From CAWCJL01 sp963795775 (GTDB lineage: Bacteria > Acidobacteriota > Terriglobia > Terriglobales > Acidobacteriaceae), in NCBI GenBank assembly GCA_963795775.1, contig CAWCJL010000008.1, positions 310,001-374,000 of the forward strand: a stretch of DNA of 64,000 nt, in the 5' to 3' direction. The position numbers and the translations under genes were made by a program. A model generated the notes under the pieces. It did not search any database. It was not told the DNA's origin and saw only the letters and a program-made list of their open reading frames with translations. Shown one piece after another: positions 55,302 through 62,514 of the stretch; the first letter of the stretch is position 1; each line of letters begins with the position of its first letter.

Positions 55302-55308
55302 AAACAAG

Positions 55309-55337
55309 AACCGGCTGGCAGACTTTGCTAGCCGGTT
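55309..55337. terminator. strong intrinsic terminator overlapping the murG 3' end
   Basis: A 12-bp stem (AACCGGCTGGCA with TGCTAGCCGGTT, one G:T) and a 5-base loop are followed by TTCTTTT. The murG stop codon (55328-55330) lies inside the stem. It should end the plus-strand Gly-rich transcript; read from the other strand, it would also weaken murG-to-murC readthrough. Confidence 0.8.
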
Positions 55338-56422
55338 TTCTTTTGCGCGAGAGCCGCGGCCATCGCCGCAATCCGCTGCGCGGCATCCGGATAGGCCAGG
55401 GTCTTGGCCTGCCGGCCCATGGACGCAAGGCGCTCGGGATCACTCAGCAATCCAGACAACTCCTCGAGCAGTAGCTCGGGGCTCATCTCGCTTTCCGGAA
55501 TTAGCAGCGCTGCCCCGGCTCCCGCCATCACCTCGGCGTTACGAAGCTGGTGGTCGTCTGTTGCCTGTGGAAACGGGACCAGCACGGAAGGTTTTCCGGC
55601 AGCCGCCAGCTCCGCCACCGTACTCGCTCCGCTGCGCGCCAGAATCAGGTCTGCGGCAGCGAACTGCCGCGCCATGTCGGTGAGAAAGGGCTCGACCCGC
55701 CAGCGCTCCGGCGGTGCGCCGCTGGCCGCATAAGCGGCGCGGGTCGCGTCTCCATGGCGCCCACCGGCCTGGTGCAGGATGGTGAGCGTGGGAAACCGCT
55801 CCAGCAGCGTTGGCGCAATTGCAGGCAGGCGCTCGTTGAGCGCGCGCGCGCCCTGGCTCCCACCGAATACAAGGATGTGCGGCGCAGACCCCGGCGGCTT
55901 CGCCGGCAAGGAAAAGAACTCGCGGCGCACCGGAATGCCGGTCACCTCCGAGTTGCGGAAAAAAGCACGCGCAGGCGCGAAGTTCACAGCCGCCGCACTC
56001 ACCCACTTTCCCACCAGACGGTTTGCCAGGCCGGGAGCAGCATTGGGTTCAAAGGCCACTGTGGGTACCCGGTCGAGGACAGCGGCCATCATGGCCGGCC
56101 CGGAGGCATATCCACCAACCCCGAGCACCACCCCCGGCCGATACGACCGCAGCAGCGCACGGCACGCCAGCACGGCCTGCGGCAGCGCAGTTACGGTGCG
56201 CGCGCGGGTGCGCAGGCTCACACCCTTAAGCTGCCCGACGGCAACCAGGCTGAGGGCATAACCCGCCTCCGGCACCAGCCGCGTTTCAAGCCCGCGCTCC
56301 GTACCAACCCAGCGCACTTCGGCGCCGTATTGTGTGCGGAGTTCATCGGCAATGGCCAGACCCGGAATGATATGCCCGCCCGTGCCGCCGCCGGCGATCA
56401 GGACGCGTAGTTGCTCCGGCAC
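55328..56422 (-). CDS. murG: undecaprenyldiphospho-muramoylpentapeptide beta-N-acetylglucosaminyltransferase
   Basis: MurG makes lipid II from lipid I and UDP-GlcNAc at the inner face of the membrane. The 364 residues show the first Gly-rich loop IAGGGTGGHIIPGLAIA and the second, VLGVGGYASGP. VFGGSQGARALNE and RSGASTVAELAAAGKPSVLVP form the UDP-GlcNAc site. It starts with GTG directly after the ftsW stop. Its end lies within the terminator at 55309-55337. Confidence 0.97.
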   Translation of the reverse strand: MPEQLRVLIAGGGTGGHIIPGLAIADELRTQYGAEVRWVGTERGLETRLVPEAGYALSLVAVGQLKGVSLRTRARTVTALPQAVLACRALLRSYRPGVVLGVGGYASGPAMMAAVLDRVPTVAFEPNAAPGLANRLVGKWVSAAAVNFAPARAFFRNSEVTGIPVRREFFSLPAKPPGSAPHILVFGGSQGARALNERLPAIAPTLLERFPTLTILHQAGGRHGDATRAAYAASGAPPERWRVEPFLTDMARQFAAADLILARSGASTVAELAAAGKPSVLVPFPQATDDHQLRNAEVMAGAGAALLIPESEMSPELLLEELSGLLSDPERLASMGRQAKTLAYPDAAQRIAAMAAALAQKKTG

Positions 56423-57514
56423 CTAATCGGTCTCGCGGGAAAGGTTCAGAAGCACGCCGATGCTGGCCAGGGTGAAGAAGATCGAGGTGCCCCCGTAGGA
56501 GATGAACGGCAGCGTGATGCCCTTGGTCGGCACCAGCGCCAGCACCACGCTTATGTTGAAGAAGGCCTGGATAAGGATCGTAGCTGTAATGCCGAAGGCG
56601 AGAAAGCGCGCAAACGGATCCTTCGACAGGCTGGCCGTGCGCAGCCCACGGTAGCCCAGCGCGATAAACAGCACCAGGATGGCGATGGCGCCGATCAGAC
56701 CCAGCTCTTCCGCCACGTTGGCGAAGATGAAATCGGTGTGCGGCTCCGGAAGATAAAACAGCTTTTGCCGCCCCTCCATGTACCCGAGCCCGTGCAGCCC
56801 GCCCGTGCCCACCGCGATCAGCGACTGAATCGTGTGAAAGCCGCTGCCCTGCGGATCCTTCCAGGGATCAAGAAAGGCCAGCATGCGCGCGCGTCGCCAC
56901 GGCACGCGGAAGAGCATCCAGTAGAGCACCGGTGCGGCCACCAGCACGGCATAGCCGAAATACTTCGTCTCCGCGCCGGCCAGGTAGAGCATCATGGCCG
57001 TCACCGCCGCACACACCAGGGCGGTTCCGAGGTCTGGCTCCTTCAGAATGAGCGCGATAAAGAGCAGGCTGGGAAGGGCCGCCGGTAACAGCGTGTTCCG
57101 CCAATCTTCGATGGTTTCGATGCGGTCCTGCAGAAACCACGCGAGAAACAACACCAACGTGGGCTTCGCGATCTCCGATGGCTGGAAGGAGAAGGCGCCG
57201 AACTTGATCCACCGGTGGGTGTTGTGCGAGTCGCGCATCAGGAAGGCCGCAAGCAGAAAGATCATCGTCACCGCCACCGCGGGGAAAACGACATTGGGCT
57301 TGTTGTACTTGCGGTAGTCCACGCGCATGAGCACCAGCATGGAGATCAGTCCGAAGACTGCCCACGCCGCCTGCCGCACCACAAAGGTGTACGGCGAGCC
57401 GAAGCGCTCCTTCGCCATCACCGCGGAGGCACTGAACACCATCGCAAGCCCGAAGAGTACCAGCAGCAGCGTCACGCAGAAGAGCCACTTGTCGATGCCT
57501 ACGCGTTTTGCCAT
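56423..57514 (-). CDS. ftsW: cell division protein FtsW (lipid II flippase/polymerase, SEDS family)
   Basis: The start at ATG 57514 (MAKRVGIDKW) is preferred over a start 34 codons earlier inside murD; GGGAG lies upstream. The 363 residues span about ten membrane helices with SEDS motifs IKFGAFSFQPSEIAKP, KEPDLGTALV, and QSLIAVGTGGLHGLGYMEG. The late FISYGGTSI motif is intact. It overlaps murD by 16 bases and is followed immediately by murG. Confidence 0.96.
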   Translation of the reverse strand: MAKRVGIDKWLFCVTLLLVLFGLAMVFSASAVMAKERFGSPYTFVVRQAAWAVFGLISMLVLMRVDYRKYNKPNVVFPAVAVTMIFLLAAFLMRDSHNTHRWIKFGAFSFQPSEIAKPTLVLFLAWFLQDRIETIEDWRNTLLPAALPSLLFIALILKEPDLGTALVCAAVTAMMLYLAGAETKYFGYAVLVAAPVLYWMLFRVPWRRARMLAFLDPWKDPQGSGFHTIQSLIAVGTGGLHGLGYMEGRQKLFYLPEPHTDFIFANVAEELGLIGAIAILVLFIALGYRGLRTASLSKDPFARFLAFGITATILIQAFFNISVVLALVPTKGITLPFISYGGTSIFFTLASIGVLLNLSRETD

Positions 57515-58899
57515 GCGCCCACTCCCTGCGTCTGCTCCGCGGACAGGGCCGCGACCGTCTCCTTGAAGACGCGGCCCCGGTGCTCGTAGTTCTCGAACTG
57601 GTCGAAGCTGGAGCACGCCGGGGAGAGCAGCACCACGTCTCCCGGCTTCGCTGCTTCGCTGGCCTTGCGGATCGCCGCTTCCAACCGGGCCGCCGGTTCA
57701 ATGCGCACCGCACCCGCGAGGTGAGCTTCAATCTTCTCTGCCGCCGACCCGATGGTGTAGACCGCCTTTACCCGCTCAGCCAGCAAGGGACGCAGTTGCG
57801 TGTAGTCCGAGTGCTTGTCCTTTCCGCCCAGGATGAGGTGAATGCCGCCCGGGAACGATGCGACGGCTTTGGCCGTGGAATCCACGTTAGTGGCCTTGGA
57901 GTCGTTGTAGTACGCCACACCGTGCACCGTGGCTACATATTCCAGCCGATGCTCGACTGCCTTGAATTCCGCAACGGCGCGGGCAATGGCATCCGGCGAG
58001 ACACCGGCCAGCCTCGCGGCGCAAACCGCGGCCAGCACGTTCTCCAGGTTATGCATGCCCTTCAGCGGAATCGAATCCACCCGGAGCACCGGCTCCATGC
58101 TTGCCTGCTCCGCCGCGCGGAAAACGACGACATCGTTCATGACGCAGGCGCCCTGGCGGACCAGCTTGGTGCGGCTGAACCAGAAGACCTGCGAGCGGGC
58201 CCGCGCCGCCGCTGCCTGGGTTCGCAGATCGTCCGCGTTCAGCACCAGGAAGTCCGACGCCGTCTGCTGCGCGAAAATCCGCTCCTTGGCCAGCGCATAG
58301 TTCTCGAAAGTTCCATGGCGGTCCAGGTGGTCAGGCGTGATGTTCAGAATGACCGCGATCTCGGGATGAAAAGTCTCGGTCGTCTCCAACTGGAAGCTCG
58401 AAACCTCGAGCACCGACCAGGCCTCGGCGGTGTTGCTCGCGCTCTCGGCCAGCGCAATCACCGGCACGCCGATGTTGCCGCCCACCTCGACCGGAAGGCC
58501 TCCGGCGCGCAGGATGTCACCGGCCAGCGTGGTGGTGGTCGTCTTTCCGTTGGAGCCGGTGATGGCGAGGACGCGGGTGCGGAGAAAGCGGGAGGCCAGT
58601 TCGAGTTCGCCGAGGATGGGGATGCGGAACAGCCGCGCCTCTTCCAGCTCCGGCGTGCTGAGAGGTACGCCCGGGCTCACCACGATCAGGTCCTGCCGGC
58701 GGAAGGTGGAGCTGCCGTGGCCGCCCGCTTCCACCACGATGCCGGCATCGAGCAGCGTAGGCATCTCCTTGCCCAGCGCTTCCACGCTGCGCACGTCCGA
58801 CACCGTGACCTGCGCACCCCGGCGGCGCAGGAACAAGGCCGCGGCGAGCCCGGATTTCCCCAGCCCGACGACCAGTACCTTCTTACCCTTCAGTTCCAT
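57499..58899 (-). CDS. murD: UDP-N-acetylmuramoylalanine--D-glutamate ligase
   Basis: The 466-residue Mur ligase adds D-Glu to UDP-MurNAc-L-Ala. Seen in order: N-terminal VVGLGKSGLAAALFLRRRGA, ATP loop AITGSNGKTTTTTLAGDI, LNITPDHLDRHGTFENY, EHRLEYVATVHGVAYYNDSK and the terminal LLSPACSSFDQFENYEHRG. It lies between mraY and ftsW as in most dcw clusters. Confidence 0.97.
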   Translation of the reverse strand: MELKGKKVLVVGLGKSGLAAALFLRRRGAQVTVSDVRSVEALGKEMPTLLDAGIVVEAGGHGSSTFRRQDLIVVSPGVPLSTPELEEARLFRIPILGELELASRFLRTRVLAITGSNGKTTTTTLAGDILRAGGLPVEVGGNIGVPVIALAESASNTAEAWSVLEVSSFQLETTETFHPEIAVILNITPDHLDRHGTFENYALAKERIFAQQTASDFLVLNADDLRTQAAAARARSQVFWFSRTKLVRQGACVMNDVVVFRAAEQASMEPVLRVDSIPLKGMHNLENVLAAVCAARLAGVSPDAIARAVAEFKAVEHRLEYVATVHGVAYYNDSKATNVDSTAKAVASFPGGIHLILGGKDKHSDYTQLRPLLAERVKAVYTIGSAAEKIEAHLAGAVRIEPAARLEAAIRKASEAAKPGDVVLLSPACSSFDQFENYEHRGRVFKETVAALSAEQTQGVGAWQNA

Positions 58900-58973
58900 A
58901 AACCTTCATTGGCAGCAGTTCTACGTCCAATTAGTGCACGTGCGCAATGCCATTCTCCCACGGAGGATGTGCT

Positions 58974-60125
58974 TCAACGCAGTTTCAGTGTGGTCAGAGC
59001 AAAGAGTGCAAACACCAGCGCGCCGATCCAGAAGCGCGCGATCACCTTGGACTCCGACCAGCCCATCAGCTCGAAATGGTGGTGGAGCGGCGCCATTTTG
59101 AAAATGCGCTTCTTGCGCAGCTTGTAGCTGCCCACCTGCAGCATGACGGAAAGCGCTTCCAGCACGAAGATGCCGCCGATAAACGGCAGCAAAAGCTCCT
59201 GCTTGATGACCACCGCGACCGTGCCGATGGCGCCTCCCAGCGCCAGCGAGCCTACGTCCCCCATAAACACTTCCGCGGGGTGCGCGTTGTACCAGAGGAA
59301 CCCGATGCTTGCGCCCACCATCGCGCCGCAGAAGACCGTGACCTCTGCCACGAGCGGCATACGTTGCAGCTCCAGGTAATCGGAGAAGACGACGTGACCG
59401 CTAACGTAGGTCAGCACGGTGAGTGCCCCGGCCGCGATAATGGTGCAGCCGATCGCCAGCCCATCGAGTCCATCAGTGAGGTTCACAGCGTTGCTGGAAA
59501 ATACGATCACCAGCGTGACAAAGATGATGAACGGCAAAAAGGACAGAATCCACAGGTGCGGAATATGGGCGAGGACGCCAATGGCCAGGTCCGGCCGGAA
59601 GCGCTTGGCAAAGGGCACCATCAACCGCGTAGAGTAATCTCCTTGCGCCTGCAGCAGCACCAAAGCCACCGCAATGGCCGCGCTTACCAGGATTTGCAGG
59701 CCCATCTTGGCGCGCGCAGTCAGGCCCAGGTTCCGCCGATGCGCCACCTTGATGTAGTCATCCGCGAAACCAATCGCTCCGAAGGCCAGCATGGAAAGCA
59801 TCACCATCCACACAAACGGATTCGACAGATCCGCCCACAGCAATGTGGGCAGCAGAATCGCGATGGCGATCAGCACGCCGCCCATGGTGGGCGTCCCTGC
59901 TTTCTTCTGGTGCGCTTGCGGTCCTTCTTCGCGGATGTACTGCCCGATCTGGAACTCCCGCAATTTCTCGATCACGTACGGCCCCACCACCAGCGCGATC
60001 AGCAGGGCAGTCAGGGTAGCGAACGCGGTGCGGAAGGTCAGGTACCGGAAGATACGGAAAGGCCGGAAATAAGGAAACAGCTTTTGGTAAAGGAGCCAGT
60101 AAAGCAAACTACCTCCGGCCTGCAC
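58974..60125 (-). CDS. mraY: phospho-N-acetylmuramoyl-pentapeptide transferase
   Basis: MraY forms lipid I on undecaprenyl phosphate. The 383-residue protein has about ten membrane helices, and the family motifs KKAGTPTMGG, FADDYIKV and NLTDGLDGLAIG; GDVGSLALGG is the fourth. It follows the HNH-like gene by 90 bp and precedes murD by 75 bp. Confidence 0.97.
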   Translation of the reverse strand: MQAGGSLLYWLLYQKLFPYFRPFRIFRYLTFRTAFATLTALLIALVVGPYVIEKLREFQIGQYIREEGPQAHQKKAGTPTMGGVLIAIAILLPTLLWADLSNPFVWMVMLSMLAFGAIGFADDYIKVAHRRNLGLTARAKMGLQILVSAAIAVALVLLQAQGDYSTRLMVPFAKRFRPDLAIGVLAHIPHLWILSFLPFIIFVTLVIVFSSNAVNLTDGLDGLAIGCTIIAAGALTVLTYVSGHVVFSDYLELQRMPLVAEVTVFCGAMVGASIGFLWYNAHPAEVFMGDVGSLALGGAIGTVAVVIKQELLLPFIGGIFVLEALSVMLQVGSYKLRKKRIFKMAPLHHHFELMGWSESKVIARFWIGALVFALFALTTLKLR

Positions 60126-60215
60126 GAAAAGGGGATGTGTGTGCCTATCTTACAGGCGTTCTCTCCACGCGCTGCACGGAGAATGGGTCACTCGGCTGGT
60201 TCATCCTGCGCCCGT

Positions 60216-60989
60216 TCAGCTCTCGCGATAACCCCAGTTCCCTTTTTGCGAGTTGCACCGGAAGCACATCGGCTGCAGATTCAGAAAGTGATGTACGCAG
60301 ATTTCCTTGAAGGCTGCTTCTTGTCCCCCATGCAGGATGGCCGACAAAATCCCGATGCCTTCATACGTGAGGTCGCTGTCAGAGGGAAAGTCCGGCAGCT
60401 TTCTGAGCGACATCGTCCGTGCATTCAGGTGCTGTCCCTTCTTGCCGGTCGGCTCGTCCATGGCCAGGTTCATCGCCTTGAAAACCTTGTACATGGCCGC
60501 GTATTCCCCGCCCGTTTTCGGATTGCGGTGATCCACCGTGGCTGCCTTCAGCGGCATCAGCAGCTTGCATTCCTTGCACACCAGAACTTCCTGCTCAATT
60601 ACCGGCGTAGCCGCCCCACCCTGGTCGGATCGCGTACCGCCGCTCCAATACATGATCGATGCCGGGCCGACGTTGTAGATCGCCTTCCAGGTCGCATTGT
60701 TCTTGACCGTTCCGTAGGTGGTAGGCGCCAGGCTGTCCTGGTTGAGCACGTCCCAGAAGGTAGTCCATTGCGACCCGACGATCACGGTGTACTTCGCGCC
60801 TTTGGCCGACAAAAGATGAACCTTGACTGCAGAAGGCGTGCCGAAGCCTTCCAGCTTCACCTCGGCTCCCGCAAGCGGCCGAATCACGTCGTTCACCATG
60901 GTGTACGCCAGGAACTTTTTGCCAGGGGTGGACACCTTCGCCACCACCCCGTTCTGCACCATCTCCTGCACCGATTTCACAACCGGCAT
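60216..60989 (-). CDS. HNH-endonuclease-like protein inserted between murF and mraY
   Basis: The 257-residue cytosolic protein starts at ATG 60989 with AGGAGAG upstream. Residues 1-125 are an unfamiliar domain (VIRPLAGAEVKLEGFGTPSAV..., FWDVLNQDSLAPTTY). Residues 130-251 look like a zinc-stabilised HNH/His-Me finger: Cys138 and Cys141 (VCKEC), Asp153-His154 (ATVDHRNP), then His233/234, Asn237, Cys242 and Cys245 (NLQPMCFRCNSQKGN). The pattern matches the DH...N...CxxC-N-x2-KG core of HNH nucleases, with the last His replaced by Lys, as seen in many members. No toxin-antitoxin or phage neighbour is present. Its presence inside dcw, in the same direction and probably cotranscribed, is unusual. 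Function unknown. Confidence 0.8.
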   Translation of the reverse strand: MPVVKSVQEMVQNGVVAKVSTPGKKFLAYTMVNDVIRPLAGAEVKLEGFGTPSAVKVHLLSAKGAKYTVIVGSQWTTFWDVLNQDSLAPTTYGTVKNNATWKAIYNVGPASIMYWSGGTRSDQGGAATPVIEQEVLVCKECKLLMPLKAATVDHRNPKTGGEYAAMYKVFKAMNLAMDEPTGKKGQHLNARTMSLRKLPDFPSDSDLTYEGIGILSAILHGGQEAAFKEICVHHFLNLQPMCFRCNSQKGNWGYRES

Positions 60990-61091
60990 GCTGATCTCTC
61001 CTGTGCACCCACTTCAGAGAAGCGATGCGAACACTCTAAACCGTCGCGCTCGGTGGGGCGGCTTACCGGGTCGAGATGCTCCGCGGGGCGG

Positions 61092-62514
61092 CTATATATA
61101 TGCTCCTTCTCCCGCGCGCAGCACCTCAAGTGCACGCTCCAGCCGTACGCCGCGAGACGCCTTCAGCAGCACGGCATCGCCTTCACGCAGGCTCATACGA
61201 AGCCACTGGCCTGCCAACTCGGGAGTGGGCACGAACAGGGCCTCAGCCCCAGCTTCCCGGGCCGCATTGGCGATAGCCTCGCCCATTCCGCGCACTCCGA
61301 CGACGATATCGATCTTCGCAGCCGCTGCCGCGCGTCCACACTCAGCATGCAGCCGCTCCGAATCCGGCCCCAGCTCCAGCATCTCGCCCGCGATCAGGAT
61401 GCGCCGCTCCGCGGCCACCGCCGCCAGCGTGCGGATCATGGACCGGAGTGCTTCCGGATTCGAGTTGTAAGCGTCATTGATGATCTGGGCGCCGCCGAAC
61501 GCGATTACTTCGCCGCGCTTGTCCTGCGGCTGGAGCGCCCCCAGGGCCAGTTACGCAGCGCTCCAGCGGGATGCCTGCCGCGAGCCCCACAGCCACTGCC
61601 GCCAACGCATTCGTAACATTGTGGCGTCCCAGCAGCGCCAGCCGGACCTCCGCCCTTCGCCCTTCCGCCTTGATCTGAAAGCGGGTTCCGGAGACGCCGT
61701 TCTCCTCGATGTCTGTGGCGCGCACCTCTGCCGTTGCATCGAGACCGAACCGGACCACCCTTCCCCCAAACGCGCTGCCAAAGCGGCTCACATGAGGGTC
61801 GTCTGCATTCAGAAACGCAATGCCCTCCGCCGGCAGGCTCGCAATCAGCTCGCTCTTGGCGCGCGCGATGCCGGCCACACCGTCGGGGAAGTTCTCCGCG
61901 TGCGCCGTACCTACGTTGGTCACCACGCCCCAGTCCGGCTTGGCGATCTCTGCCAGGCGCGCAATCTCCCCCGCCGCGGACATGCCCATCTCGATGACGG
62001 CGACCTGGTCCTCTGGCTCAATCTTCAGCACTTGCAGCGGCAGGCCAAAGTGATTGTTGAGGTTGCCCTTCGATTTCAGGACGCGAAACTGAGCACTCAG
62101 TACCGCCGCAACGGCTTCCTTGGTAGTGGTCTTGCCCGCTGAGCCGGTGATGCCGACGACGCGGCCGCCCCAGTGTTGCCGCACGGCGGCAGCCAGCGAC
62201 TGCAAGGCAAGCAGCGGGTCCTCCACGGCCAGCAGGGGCCGCGTGCGCACCGGGTCTTCAATCTCCGCGAGCCGGTCCCGGGCTACCACCGCGGCACATG
62301 CCCCGGTGCTAAGCGCACCAGCCACGAATTCATGCGCGTCGAAGCGGTCGCCGCGAATAGCGAAAAACAGGTCGCCTGGCTGCAATGTACGCGTGTCGAT
62401 CGAGTATCCGGTGGCAACGCTTGAGTCGAAGGATGCCGTGCTGTCCCCGGTTTGGGGTGGTGCGATCAGGGCGGCGCCGGTCCACTCCGAAATTTGTTTC
62501 AGTGTCAGTTTCAA
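61092..62514 (-). CDS. murF: UDP-MurNAc-tripeptide--D-Ala-D-Ala ligase, one frameshift
   Basis: MurF completes the pentapeptide. The first frame from 62514 includes ITGSAGKTTTKEAVAAVL (ATP loop), KGNLNNHFGLPLQ and NVGTAHAENF. It is lost near 61544-61549, after PLERCVT. The next phase reads LGALQPQDKRGEVIAFGGAQ, then IINDAYNSNPEALRSMI, and ends at 61092 with the C-terminal ligase domain. One extra C in a GGGCC context explains it. As MurF is indispensable and single copy in most bacteria, this is probably a sequence error. Its ATG overlaps the murE stop by 4 bases. Confidence 0.92.

Noticed and set aside
55201..55474. Trp/Arg-rich tail (WWISWWWWRLPWW, then Arg runs) resembling a cationic antimicrobial peptide
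   Set aside because: It is the out-of-frame reading of GGT/GGC repeats after a one-base shift; the intended frame gives GGFHGGGG repeats ending at 55301.
57508..59127. 539-codon plus-strand open frame opposite murD
   Set aside because: murD is intact on the minus strand with all motifs; this is its shadow.
58947..61616. 889-codon plus-strand open frame across mraY, the HNH-like gene and the end of murF
   Set aside because: It is antisense to mraY with its complete motifs; low-complexity Arg/His/Gln composition; no ribosome-binding site of note.
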